This document shows, piece by piece, positions 8,022-16,436 of a stretch of DNA of 64,000 bases. The DNA comes from Ornithinibacillus sp. 4-3 (GTDB taxonomy: Bacteria; Bacillota; Bacilli; Bacillales; Amphibacillaceae), in NCBI RefSeq assembly GCF_040958695.1, contig NZ_CP162599.1:3134001-3198000 (forward strand), in the 5' to 3' direction. Position numbers and translations under genes: made by a program. Within the stretch, counting starts at the first letter, position 1; each line of letters opens with the position of its first letter. The notes beneath the pieces were generated by a model that saw only the letters and a program-made list of their open reading frames with translations, searched no databases and had not been told where the DNA came from.

Positions 8022-8239
8022 CGCACCACCTCCTCATGTAGCTTTTTAATTAGCATCTCAGGATCGAGGGATGTCAGGGTATTGAAATACCCGGAATGAA
8101 AGAAACGCTCAATCTCACGTTTCGTATATCTAGCAGAATCATTGCGAGGGTATTTTGCTAGTCTTTTCAAAGCAAAACGATAATCCTTGACCGCCTGTAA
8201 AATAATGGCATTTGCCAGTTTTTCAAATGCATCCATCAT
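8018..8239 (-). CDS. Small phage protein of unknown function
   Basis: A 73-residue protein (AIILQAVKDYRFALKRL...EIERFFHSGYFNTLTSLDPEMLIKKL). The pattern is common in Firmicutes prophages between an SNF2 helicase and a sigma-like late regulator, but no function is known to me. It starts ATGATG at 8239 behind GAGGAATG, overlapping the helicase stop, and ends overlapping the late-regulator start. It is basic and helical, with no membrane segment. Confidence 0.75.
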   Translation of the reverse strand: MMDAFEKLANAIILQAVKDYRFALKRLAKYPRNDSARYTKREIERFFHSGYFNTLTSLDPEMLIKKLHEEVVR

Positions 8240-9601
8240 ACTACATTCCTCGCTTTCCCCAGATTTGCTTTGACAGCGTTAATAAGATCGGACTGTGTCT
8301 TTTCCTTTTGTTTCAAGGCTCTCATCACATCTTCATCAATCGTGCCTTTAGTAATAATGTGATGGATAACCACCGTTTCATTTTGTCCTTGTCTCCAAAG
8401 TCTTGCATTTGTTTGCTGATAGAGCTCTAGACTCCAGGTAAGACCAAACCAAATAAGTGTTGAACCACCACTTTGTAAATTGAGACCGTGTCCTGCTGAT
8501 GCAGGATGGATAACCGCCACAGAAATATCACCGTTGTTCCAGTCCTTGATATCCTTGGATGTTTTAATTTCTCTGACATTGAATTTTGCCTTAATACGCT
8601 CTAAATCGTGATTATACCAATAGGCAATAAGCACAGGTTTGCCGTTAGCACCTTCAATTAAATCCTCAAGAGCATCTAGCTTGCGGTCGTGGATAATATG
8701 AGAGTTTTTATCATCATCATAGATCGCACCATTTGCCATTTGCAGAAGTTTACCTGAAAGGACAGCTGCATTCATGGCATCTATTTCTTCATCAGCAAAT
8801 TCAAGAACCATCTCTTCACGAAAGTGATCATATACGGATTGTTCTTTGTCATTTAGATACACAGGTACTTCATTGATCACGCACTCTGGCATTTTCAGAA
8901 AATCCACTGATTTCATGGAAATGGTGATATCCGAAATGAGCCGATATATGGCATCTTCAGCACCTGGCAATGGTTTATATGAAAATACGATTTGCTGATT
9001 GCGTTTATCTGGAGTAAAGAATGAATTGCGGTAGTGAGTTATGTATCTGCCGAGTCTTTTACCCATGTCGAGAATACGAAACTCTGCCCACAAATCCATC
9101 AAGCCGTTACTGGATGGAGTACCCGTAAGACCCACGATGCGTTTCGCTCTAGGTCTGACTTTTAGTAAACTCTTGAATCTTTTTGCTCCATAGGACTTAA
9201 AAGATGACAATTCATCAATGACCACCATGTCATAATTAAAAGGAATGCCACTTTTGTTTACCAACCAGTCCACATTTTCTCTATTTATAAGATAGACACT
9301 TGCAGGTTTTCTAAGAGCCGCCAATCGCTCCTGTTCTGTGCCGATGGCTACCGAAAACTCCAGTCCTTTTAAATGCTCCCATTTGTTTATCTCAGCTGGC
9401 CAAGTATCCCTTGCTACTCGAAGTGGGGCAATGACCAGAACCTTTCCAATTTCAAAACTATCAAGACATAAGTCAAATATAGCCGTTAGAGTAATGACAG
9501 TTTTGTCAACCCAAGCCCATATCCAAAAATAATGCAGAAACCGAATGATTTAAAATGTGGTCAATTGCGAATTTCTGATAATTGTGTGGTATGAACTTCA
9601 T
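8236..9601 (-). pseudogene. SNF2/DEAD-like phage helicase, frameshifted at Walker A
   Basis: The gene begins at ATG 9601 (overlapping the HNH stop) and would encode about 453 residues. The first frame runs through the Q-motif region and LFLDMGLG, then hits TGA. Four extra bases (minus-strand TGAC, 9505-9508) separate GLG from KTVITLTAIF, splitting the GLGKT phosphate loop. Downstream the frame is intact: VVIDELSSF (motif II), GLTGTPSSN (motif III) and QQTNARLWRQGQ (motif VI). A product restarted downstream would lack the ATP site. Removing the four bases restores one open frame of 454 codons including stop. Confidence 0.85.
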
Positions 9602-10077
9602 TGGGCATCACCCCCATTCCAAAAGACCCGTTCTCTCATGTGTAACTTTGCGTGTTCTGACTGCGATGGAAGCACCATTAGATTCTCTGGATCATTATTT
9701 CTTTTATTACCATCAACATGATGAACCACTTCTTCATCAGTCAGTGCTCTACCCAGTAGCTTTTCTGCAACAACCCGATGTTCATGAACACCAAAATATT
9801 TTGCATACGTAACTCCATTACCTGAACCTAACCGAGAATCACGTAGTTTTTGTCGTGTCTGTGGAGTCATTCTAGATGGATTTATTTCTTGATTAAGCTT
9901 AGAAAGATGTTCACTCATTTTTGTATAGTCCTTTAATTTCTTGTATCCTTCAGGGTTTCTTGTTTTGTTACTATAATCAGCTAGACATTTGCGGCAACAG
10001 AAATTAAAACGCTTTATTTGGGATGGGTAACGTGGTATTTCTATTCCACACCAGTCACAAGGAATTGTTAATTTCAC
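9598..10077 (-). CDS. HNH endonuclease, homing-type, between nuclease and helicase genes
   Basis: A 159-residue protein. The zinc-finger N terminus (CDWC and CCRKC, about residues 6-30) is followed by the HNH core EHRVVAEKLLGRALTDEEVVHHVDGNKRNNDPENL (about 98-133), with HH and N-N metal residues typical of free-standing homing nucleases. Starting at GTG 10077 gives GGAGGG at seven bases. It sits between VRR-NUC and SNF2 genes that are usually neighbours in this phage group, consistent with insertion of a mobile nuclease. The 4-base lesion in the helicase lies about 90 bases downstream of its stop. Confidence 0.85.
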   Translation of the reverse strand: MKLTIPCDWCGIEIPRYPSQIKRFNFCCRKCLADYSNKTRNPEGYKKLKDYTKMSEHLSKLNQEINPSRMTPQTRQKLRDSRLGSGNGVTYAKYFGVHEHRVVAEKLLGRALTDEEVVHHVDGNKRNNDPENLMVLPSQSEHAKLHMRERVFWNGGDAQ

Positions 10078-10339
10078 CCAGTATCCCTCCAATCTGCTCA
10101 ACATCATCAATGACATAGCAGGTAAAGCCTAACTTCTGTAATTGCTTTATTCTTCTAATCTGTAACAGGCGAGGTTTCTTTCCGGGAGCCTTTAATTCCA
10201 CAAAAGCCATCTTCCCATATGGTAAAAGCACTAGGCGGTCTGGCATCCCATCTAAACCCGGACTAACAAACTTCGCAGCAATGCCTCCCATCTTTTTTAC
10301 CTCAGCCACCAGTTTCTTTTCTATATATTTTTCAAGCAT
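10055..10339 (-). CDS. VRR-NUC domain nuclease
   Basis: A 94-residue PD-(D/E)XK nuclease. The family signature is complete: DGMPDRLVLLPYGKMAFVELKAPGKK (about 27-52) holds the PD-x-R and E-L-K catalytic residues. ATG 10339 follows GGGAGG. In this phage type it works with the SNF2 helicase, probably as a structure-specific or Holliday-junction nuclease. It overlaps the start of the HNH gene. Confidence 0.9.
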   Translation of the reverse strand: MLEKYIEKKLVAEVKKMGGIAAKFVSPGLDGMPDRLVLLPYGKMAFVELKAPGKKPRLLQIRRIKQLQKLGFTCYVIDDVEQIGGILGEINNSL

Positions 10340-10558
10340 AAATACCTCCCATATAAAAAGGCTCGGAACAAGAAAACAACTTTGACCCAATTTTCCTATA
10401 CGCGCGTGTATACGTGTATGCACAGGCTACTATTACTTCTTTTTACTATTTATAAATAAATAGGATACTTCTTGTTCCACTTGTTCCGAACCGTTGATTT
10501 TCCTTATCATTACTAACTTTAGGGAAAGAACCAGGATGGGAACAATGTAAGGTACAAC
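10340..10558. other. Non-coding gap upstream of VRR-NUC
   Basis: 219 bases without a credible gene. It contains several GGAACAAG/CTTGTTCC motifs (about 10363, 10468-10488) and an alternating GCGCGTGTATACGTGTATGCAC tract. No clear promoter was identified. Confidence 0.4.
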
Positions 10559-11965
10559 TTAGCGTTGTTCCTCGACTCGGGAATAAGCTCGTTGCTTTCC
10601 GTAGACAGGAAACGTCACAACACCATTCTTGTTCCCAGTGTACTTGTTCCACTCACTGATCTTTCTCATAATGGCACCGATGGCATAGGAATCTGAAGGC
10701 TTTAGCATTGATGCCTCTTTACCAAAACACTCACACCAAATTTCCATATTGCAGACAAGGGTTCTTTGTACTGTTCCAACCCGGGTGCCGCCGCCAAATT
10801 CGCTACCGCCAAGGAAATTTCTACGCTCGTACAAAGACATCGTGTCCCAATCATCCGGCAAGAGCGTATCCAAGTAAGTACGAACTAGTCCTTCTCGTTC
10901 ATCTGTTTCCATGGCATCTGCCTGTTCACTAGTTGCCATGGATACATCATCACCTTCAAGGTAGAGTTTTTCTCCATTCTCATAAAGCACTAGAGCCTCT
11001 GCCCAAATCTGCTGTACTTCCTCTTTGGTCATCTGCCAAGCTTTCTTTTTACTGTTTCCGCTAATACGGACTGGCCAGAATCTGCGGTTGCCTGTAATAT
11101 CCCGAAGAAATCCGCTTTCTGCATTGGTAGAACCTACAATTACGCATTGACGGGGATGGCTTTCCACGTTGACACCATAACTGGCACGGTACTTATCATC
11201 AGCCCTCGAAATAAAGGACTTCACAATCTCCACATCCGTCTTACGCATTCCTGCAAGCTCACCGAGTTCCAACAACCAATATCCTTGAAGTTTTTCAGCA
11301 CCTGATTTATCTTTCATGTCCGTAATGGTCAAACTGTCTGAAAACCAATCTCCGGCAAGCTTAGCAAAGAAGGTTGATTTACCGATGCCTTGAGGACCAT
11401 TTAAGATAAGAACACTATCAAACTTTGTGCCTGGTCTATAAATACGGGCTACCGCTGCAACCATCGTTTTGCGAATAATTGCCTTTGTGTAGGAATTATC
11501 TGTTGCACCGAAATAATCAATGAGTAGATTTTCTACTCGACTAATACCATCCCATTTTGGCAGTGAGTCGAGATACTCCTTAACAGGGTGGTAGGCTCGT
11601 TCTGACGCTACAGCTAACACAGCATCTTTGGTCTTGGTAGGGGAATAGACTCCGTATTTACTGCTTAAGTACACCTTAAGAAGCGCGTTATCCGAATCAT
11701 TCCAACCAGCCTTGATCTGTTCCCAAGGCAGACCACCTTTGGCATCGATCCCATCACGGTGGCAATTGAAAGCGATATGTTGTAATTCCTCATCATGCCG
11801 AATAATCAAGACAATGTTATCCAATGTGTCTTTTATCCGACCTTGCTTATCCAGTTCCAAACCTGTCTGCCAATCCTCAGCACTAAACTCCTCTTCAGCC
11901 TGAGCCTGTCTCTCCTTTGCGAACTCAGCTTTTACCGCTTCATCTTTTATAGCAAACTCGCACAT
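10559..11965 (-). CDS. VapE-family phage helicase (3' part of split primase-helicase)
   Basis: A 468-residue virulence-associated-E P-loop helicase: Walker A LNGPQGIGKST (188-198), Walker B region GYWLLELGELAGM, and an arginine-finger-like GNRRFWPV. It unwinds the replication fork of this phage type. In homologues I recall, one protein of about 790 residues joins this to the primase-like part encoded at 11947-12924. Here the ATG at 11965 lies inside the 3' end of that gene in the -1 frame. Either a 1-base deletion split an ancestral gene, or the overlap gives a coupled two-protein version. No strong SD precedes the ATG. Confidence 0.85.
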   Translation of the reverse strand: MCEFAIKDEAVKAEFAKERQAQAEEEFSAEDWQTGLELDKQGRIKDTLDNIVLIIRHDEELQHIAFNCHRDGIDAKGGLPWEQIKAGWNDSDNALLKVYLSSKYGVYSPTKTKDAVLAVASERAYHPVKEYLDSLPKWDGISRVENLLIDYFGATDNSYTKAIIRKTMVAAVARIYRPGTKFDSVLILNGPQGIGKSTFFAKLAGDWFSDSLTITDMKDKSGAEKLQGYWLLELGELAGMRKTDVEIVKSFISRADDKYRASYGVNVESHPRQCVIVGSTNAESGFLRDITGNRRFWPVRISGNSKKKAWQMTKEEVQQIWAEALVLYENGEKLYLEGDDVSMATSEQADAMETDEREGLVRTYLDTLLPDDWDTMSLYERRNFLGGSEFGGGTRVGTVQRTLVCNMEIWCECFGKEASMLKPSDSYAIGAIMRKISEWNKYTGNKNGVVTFPVYGKQRAYSRVEEQR

Positions 11966-12924
11966 TGCACAAAAGACGGCATCCTGCCAGGAGCCGTAGT
12001 AGTGGAAGCTCTATCATCTAAAGAGCCGAATTTATGAATACGAACGAGATCAAAAGCATTAAGAAGCAGGCCGCTTGCTGGGTCAGTAGCATGGTGGCTG
12101 TATGCAAATTTATCATCATAGATAATCACACCCGCACTACTGTCAGCTGGAATATAGTCATATCGACCTTCCATAGCAGATGGTTCATAAACTGCACCTA
12201 AAAATTTATCGATTGCTTCACGAACGGAATAGGAGCGACAGAAAGTTCCTACCACACCTTCCTTTGAAAGCGGATCTGCTTGATCTTTAAGACTGCGATT
12301 AATAACTTCAGACTGCCTGCTTGATACGGGCCAAGTTGATGTATCTCGCCAGTTTTCATATTTTGAAAGATAAACATCCGGGTCAAGTAATGCTCCATCC
12401 TGCTCTTCGTAGACAAATTCACCATTAGAGGAAGTAGATGGCCAATACATAAGGCGATGAGCTTCATATGTCGTATCATCGAAAAGGTCAATACCGATTT
12501 CTTTTGCCACCATACGTCCAACGGCTGCATATTCTTCTTCACTGATCTCACGAGCAAGTGGAACGATAAGCCTGAGTCTCGGATTTTCCGGTGTATGCTT
12601 ATGAGTGGAGTAAACGCAATATTTGAAATCGAAAAGCATACTGATTTGTTCCCAGATATCCGGTCTACCGTAATCCATATCAAGGGTAAGCAAAGAACGG
12701 CAGAGAACATTGCCCTTCTTTCGTCTTCCTTCTTTTAAATGTCCTCCGACAAAGCCACCAACATCTTTGATATCATCTTGCTGACCTTTTTTAAGTTTCC
12801 GATATTCTTCTACCGTTTCTGTGGTACGTTGGGTTGTCTTTACACGGGAGCAAAAATCCTCCCAGGAGATATCTTTGTTTTTCCATTTCCTGTCCATCCG
12901 GCTGTTGCCCACTGCAATTTTCAT
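11947..12924 (-). CDS. Primase-like N-terminal half of split VapE protein
   Basis: A 325-residue protein. LTLDMDYG (about residues 80-87) and YSTHKHTPENPRLRLIVPLARE (about 107-128) match the archaeo-eukaryotic primase-like N domain of phage replication proteins. The C terminus reads APGRMPSFVQ then out of frame CASLL-stop, while the adjacent frame continues CEFAIKDEAVK as expected for the joined protein. The 19-base overlap with the helicase gene suggests a 1-base deletion at about 11961-11966. The downstream half keeps all its motifs. Confidence 0.8.
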   Translation of the reverse strand: MKIAVGNSRMDRKWKNKDISWEDFCSRVKTTQRTTETVEEYRKLKKGQQDDIKDVGGFVGGHLKEGRRKKGNVLCRSLLTLDMDYGRPDIWEQISMLFDFKYCVYSTHKHTPENPRLRLIVPLAREISEEEYAAVGRMVAKEIGIDLFDDTTYEAHRLMYWPSTSSNGEFVYEEQDGALLDPDVYLSKYENWRDTSTWPVSSRQSEVINRSLKDQADPLSKEGVVGTFCRSYSVREAIDKFLGAVYEPSAMEGRYDYIPADSSAGVIIYDDKFAYSHHATDPASGLLLNAFDLVRIHKFGSLDDRASTTTAPGRMPSFVQCASLL

Positions 12925-13355
12925 AAACTTTCGACCTCCTCATGCTCCGGACTAAAATATCTGACAGTTTGTCTGCGTTTCTTGGCTATTTCAATCTCCC
13001 TTGCCATACCGCTTGAGATGGTATTGCCTAGCACCCAGACTTCCGAGCATTTGCCCATGAGTACGATATCCATGAATATGGCAAGCTCCCTTTCCTCTGG
13101 GTTTTCATCATTCATAAACTGCGGAAACATAAGGTGGGGAGCAATCGGAATACAATTACTTTCCAAGGCAAACCTGCAAAAGCTACGAGCCTTTTTAACA
13201 TTTTCTTCTACATCACCTGAATAAGGAGAACAGATATATATAAGCGGCTTAAAGGCAGATTTTTTCTCTGCCTTTTCCTTTCTCATTATGTTGGTCAGTG
13301 CTTCATGGGGAGTTGGGTCATGGTATCCTTCATGATTGAATTTGTTAATTCCCAT
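12921..13355 (-). CDS. DUF4406 (deoxyribosyltransferase-like) protein
   Basis: A 144-residue Rossmann-like protein. YICSPYSGDVEENVKKAR (about 40-57) and a later EVWVLGNTISSGMAREIEIA (about 107-126) match DUF4406, related to nucleoside 2-deoxyribosyltransferases. The glycine-rich S-GM-REI segment is the expected nucleotide-binding or catalytic region. It may act on nucleotides or on the NAD pool of the host; the substrate is unknown. The stop overlaps the primase start by 4 bases, and the ATG directly overlaps the antirepressor stop. Confidence 0.8.
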   Translation of the reverse strand: MGINKFNHEGYHDPTPHEALTNIMRKEKAEKKSAFKPLIYICSPYSGDVEENVKKARSFCRFALESNCIPIAPHLMFPQFMNDENPEERELAIFMDIVLMGKCSEVWVLGNTISSGMAREIEIAKKRRQTVRYFSPEHEEVESL

Positions 13356-14107
13356 TACGCACCCTCCATTTCTATCTGAGGCAAAATACCGTCTGCCTTC
13401 ATAAGTTCGTAAATGAAGAGTCTGCCTTTTTGAGTCCAGTATGTATGGACCTTTGTATGCTGTTGCCCGTTACTGCCAAGGTAGCTATGAGTCTTAGTGC
13501 TGGTGTAACCTTTTTCCGCATACTTCTGATATAAAAGCCAAATGCCGCCTTGTTTAAATTGGATGCCCTTTTTATTGAGATAGCGGTTCATCCAAATAGC
13601 TGACTTACCGTAATCTTTGGCGATTGCTGATGTGGAAATGAGGTCTTTGCAATTTAAAACCACATCGTAATAAGACACTTTCGGTTTCATTTCTGCAATT
13701 TGCTGATTCTGAACAGCAACCGTACCTTCAAGCACTTTATTTTGTTTCCTTAGTTGAGTTAGCTGTTGATTGGCAATCTGAAGTGCCCTTGCCATGATTG
13801 CTTCTGGGGAATTCCATCTTCTTTCTATTTCAAGAAAGTATTGACGGCACTCTTTCCCTTTTGGAGTTCGTTGTATCATGCATAGCTCTTTTGCCATGTC
13901 GATTGTTAACTGATGGTCTATAGCTGGTCTTCCACCTGTACTTTCCGACAGAAATGTCGAAAAGTCCGCCCCTTCCTCAAATCCGTACTCACACATTCTT
14001 GGAAACCATTTATCATAAGGTGTTTTTACTTCCAAGGCTTCATGTAAATCACGACCGAGTACGGTTGGTCGTTGATTTTCATAATTGATTTTTACTAATT
14101 CGTCCAT
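13355..14107 (-). CDS. Phage antirepressor (AntA domain plus KilAC-type C terminus)
   Basis: A 250-residue antirepressor. The AntA/AntB domain covers about residues 10-105 (LGRDLHEALEVKTPYDKWFPRM ... LCMIQRTPKGKECRQYFLEIERRW). A coiled coil follows (about 110-140), then a KilAC/phage pRha-like DNA-binding domain (TSAIAKDYGKSAIWMNRYLN). Such proteins inactivate CI-type repressors during induction. ATG 14107 follows GGAGG. Just upstream is a segment similar to the 3' end of the sigma-like gene (20675-20735), and the cargo genes begin beyond it. Confidence 0.88.
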   Translation of the reverse strand: MDELVKINYENQRPTVLGRDLHEALEVKTPYDKWFPRMCEYGFEEGADFSTFLSESTGGRPAIDHQLTIDMAKELCMIQRTPKGKECRQYFLEIERRWNSPEAIMARALQIANQQLTQLRKQNKVLEGTVAVQNQQIAEMKPKVSYYDVVLNCKDLISTSAIAKDYGKSAIWMNRYLNKKGIQFKQGGIWLLYQKYAEKGYTSTKTHSYLGSNGQQHTKVHTYWTQKGRLFIYELMKADGILPQIEMEGA

Positions 14108-14440
14108 ACGAATTACCTCCTGCAATATAGTCAGAGGAAAGTTCCTCTACCTAATAGCCACAGGAGGTAATGATTGTTGAGGATTTTGAAAAAATAAATT
14201 ATACATCCGGATTTTTGTTCGAAATTTGTGTATGTAAAATAGATTTAAAAGCTGATTCAGTAATTTTCTACTTTTACAAACGGACTAGATTGATGAACAA
14301 AAAATGGTAACGTAAACTGTAATAGGCCTATAGGATTTGGAGCTAATAAGAGAAGAGGAAAACAATCATTTTGGTATCATATTTTATCTATGACCTGGAT
14401 GAGTAAGGTTGGTAGAGCCTCGAGGAGAATCAATTAAAAT
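14108..14440. other. Non-coding gap upstream of antirepressor
   Basis: It holds the palindrome GAGGAAAGTTCCTC (about 14130-14145), a segment similar to 20675-20735, and AT-rich sequence without a credible gene. It marks the left border of the cargo insertion. Confidence 0.5.
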
Positions 14441-14480
14441 AAAAAATACAGAGCGAGAAATTCTCACTCTGTATTTTTTA
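14441..14480. terminator. Bidirectional intrinsic terminator at cargo border
   Basis: AAAAAATACAGAG(c)GAGAA / TTCTC(a)CTCTGTATTTTTT: a near-perfect hairpin with A and T runs on both sides. It closes the leftward cargo transcript. Confidence 0.85.
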
Positions 14481-14491
14481 TTTTACATCAT

Positions 14492-14710
14492 TCACTTATT
14501 GCTTTTACTTGATGTTATTTTACGAGTGGCTAAAGCTATGATTCCACCAACTGCAATAAATACAATGTCCAAAACGATTTCAAACCCTTGAAACGCATCA
14601 ATATAATTTACTAAAAACCAACTTTTTCCTCCATTAGTCAAATGATTGATTAATCCTCCTACTCCCTGAATAATAAAAAGTAGGCTGAGTCCACTGATAA
14701 TTTCTTTCAT
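14492..14710 (-). CDS. Small membrane protein of unknown function (cargo)
   Basis: A 72-residue protein with two hydrophobic segments (about 5-24 and 43-63) and a lysine-rich tail. ATG 14710 has AGAGGTG six bases upstream. It lies 25 bases downstream of the GAP-family gene in the same orientation and before a strong terminator, so the two form an operon. No family recognised. Possibly a small subunit or partner of the larger membrane protein. Confidence 0.7.
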   Translation of the reverse strand: MKEIISGLSLLFIIQGVGGLINHLTNGGKSWFLVNYIDAFQGFEIVLDIVFIAVGGIIALATRKITSSKSNK

Positions 14711-14735
14711 GATGAACACCTCTTTAATATTTTTT

Positions 14736-15449
14736 CTAATTTAATATGCCTCTAAGACCGATATTAAAAAAAACTGCACCTATGACTCCTGTCGCTACCA
14801 AGAGTGAAGAGATTGGAGCTTCATTTAATTTTGACCTCATTTTAACAAGAATTTGTTGCAATCTTTCTTTAAATATAATATTAACCCCTAACAGTAATAG
14901 AGAAGGAAGCACCATTACTAGATTGTATCCAATTATTATTAAGATAGCAGGTGTAGTCTCAATTGTTTGATGATTCATTAAAAAGATTGAATAAAAGTAA
15001 GGCAATGCCGTTACAAATTCAATTAGGAAAACAATGATTCCTAGTATAATCATCCCTTTAATTGTTGTATTTTTGGGGATAAATGAAATTAAACGTTTTT
15101 TTGTAGTCTCTTTTGGTTTACTGAAGCTTATTAGAACAAGAACTGCTCCAAGTAGGATATAAAACCAATTGATAAAGTCAAACTGAGACAATTGTTCTAT
15201 TCTCTTCAATAATGAATTTCCACCAAAGTAGAGTAATAAACCCGTGATGAAATAGCCTAACTGCGTGATGAATAAAAACACAAATAAACGAGAAGATAAC
15301 TGATTCGGTTGTGTCAGTAATAAATAGGCTGTTACAGTCAGTACACCGGGACTTAAAATATCAATTAAAGCACACAAAGAAATAATCATTAATGCTGAAG
15401 AAATGTCTAATGATGAAGAAGGCATCAATGCTTCAATAGTTTCGATCAA
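14736..15449 (-). CDS. GAP/SfLAP-like multi-spanning membrane protein (cargo)
   Basis: A 237-residue integral membrane protein with about six hydrophobic helices. SLCALIDILSPGVLTVTAYLLL at the N terminus resembles the LysE/GAP (sulfolipid-addressing, PF11139) superfamily of exporters. The start is TTG 15449 behind AAAGGAGG. It is transcribed divergently from a TetR regulator with shared operators at 15490-15530, the usual layout of a drug- or lipid-responsive efflux unit. Substrate unknown. It is more AT-rich than the adjacent phage genes and has no part in the phage replication module. Confidence 0.72.
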   Translation of the reverse strand: MIETIEALMPSSSLDISSALMIISLCALIDILSPGVLTVTAYLLLTQPNQLSSRLFVFLFITQLGYFITGLLLYFGGNSLLKRIEQLSQFDFINWFYILLGAVLVLISFSKPKETTKKRLISFIPKNTTIKGMIILGIIVFLIEFVTALPYFYSIFLMNHQTIETTPAILIIIGYNLVMVLPSLLLLGVNIIFKERLQQILVKMRSKLNEAPISSLLVATGVIGAVFFNIGLRGILN

Positions 15450-15489
15450 ACAAACTAGTCCTCCTTTAAATGTTGTGGTATTATCTATT

Positions 15490-15530
15490 TAACACATCGT
15501 GCTACAAAAAGATAATAACACACTGCGCTA
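15490..15530. promoter_or_regulatory. TetR operator pair and divergent promoters
   Basis: Two 15-base direct repeats, TAACACATCGTGCTA (15490-15504) and TAACACACTGCGCTA (15516-15530), are 26 bases apart. The first overlaps a rightward promoter TTAACA-N16-GATAAT (15489-15516) for tetR. A leftward TTGTAG-N16-GATAAT serves the membrane gene. Repression of both by the TetR protein is inferred. Confidence 0.6.
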
Positions 15531-15552
15531 AATAAAGGAAGTGATTTTTATA

Positions 15553-16152
15553 ATGCCAAAAATTGTTGATCATGATGAAAAGCGCAAACAAATTGCTGAG
15601 GCTGCATGGAATATTATTAGAAAAGAAGGGGTTGAGAAAGCGTCTATACGAAGAGTTGCAGCTGAGGCAGGGATGTCTTCTGGTGCGTTAAGACATTATT
15701 TTTCAACTCAAGATGAAATGTTATTATTTATTATGAATTACTACTTAGAAGAAGGGAAAAAACGTTCTCACAATAAAGAATGGTCAGAAAACCCAGTGCA
15801 GGCAGTAGAAGAAGTTTTATTAGAGCTAGTACCAATAGATGAAGAAAAGAAAATTGAAACGAGTGTTTGGTGGATTCTTGCATTACGTTCACTTACAAGT
15901 GATACAATAAAGGACAAAAAAGATGAAATAACGGACGGTACATATGAATTAGCAAATTCAATGATTGAAATCTTAGCTCTAAAAGGCGTATTATCAGATT
16001 CAATGAATGCAGAATTAGAAAAGAGTAGGTTAACGGCATTAATAGAGGGATTGTCGATTCATGCTTTATTAAGACCTGATGTATACTCTCCAGAAAAGGT
16101 GAAGGAAGTTATTCGTTATCATTTAGAGACACTCTGCAATAAAATCAATTAA
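15553..16152 (+). CDS. TetR/AcrR family repressor (cargo)
   Basis: A 199-residue regulator. The HTH at residues 28-52 (ASIRRVAAEAGMSSGALRHYFSTQDEM) is typical TetR, and the remainder is the helical ligand-binding domain. ATG 15553 follows AAAGGAAGTG; an in-frame GTG 12 bases upstream is disfavoured by spacing. It is divergent from the membrane-protein operon it probably controls. It sits within a phage replication region of opposite orientation, which marks it as lysogenic cargo. Confidence 0.88.
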   Translation: MPKIVDHDEKRKQIAEAAWNIIRKEGVEKASIRRVAAEAGMSSGALRHYFSTQDEMLLFIMNYYLEEGKKRSHNKEWSENPVQAVEEVLLELVPIDEEKKIETSVWWILALRSLTSDTIKDKKDEITDGTYELANSMIEILALKGVLSDSMNAELEKSRLTALIEGLSIHALLRPDVYSPEKVKEVIRYHLETLCNKIN

Positions 16153-16331
16153 GCTAATCGGTCGATGTATCAATTATTGTCCCATGTGTTTTTAATAGAT
16201 TTAGTCTTACCCCTTGATTTATTATTAACTTTATAGAGAGAGGAGTCAAAATCGGTTCTTTCACTATATTTCTTCAAGATTCGAATTTTAACCCTTTATT
16301 CCACAAAAATGGAGCGTTTATTAAACAAACA

Positions 16332-16374
16332 AGATAGCACGTACCGGTCATAAAATAAGTGCTATCCTGTTTTC
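16332..16374 (+). terminator. Terminator downstream of tetR
   Basis: GATAGCAC ... GTGCTATC with an 18-base loop, followed by CTGTTTT. It lies between tetR and the convergent DNA polymerase gene. Confidence 0.65.
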
Positions 16375-16436
16375 ATTATTTAAAAATTGAAGGTCTTTTA
16401 ACCTCCTCCCACACGATTATCCGATTACCAATTAAT

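Noticed and set aside
10446..10652. 68-residue leftward open frame overlapping the VapE 3' end
   Set aside because: No SD, cysteine- and serine-rich composition, and it overlaps a conserved gene; it looks like a chance frame.
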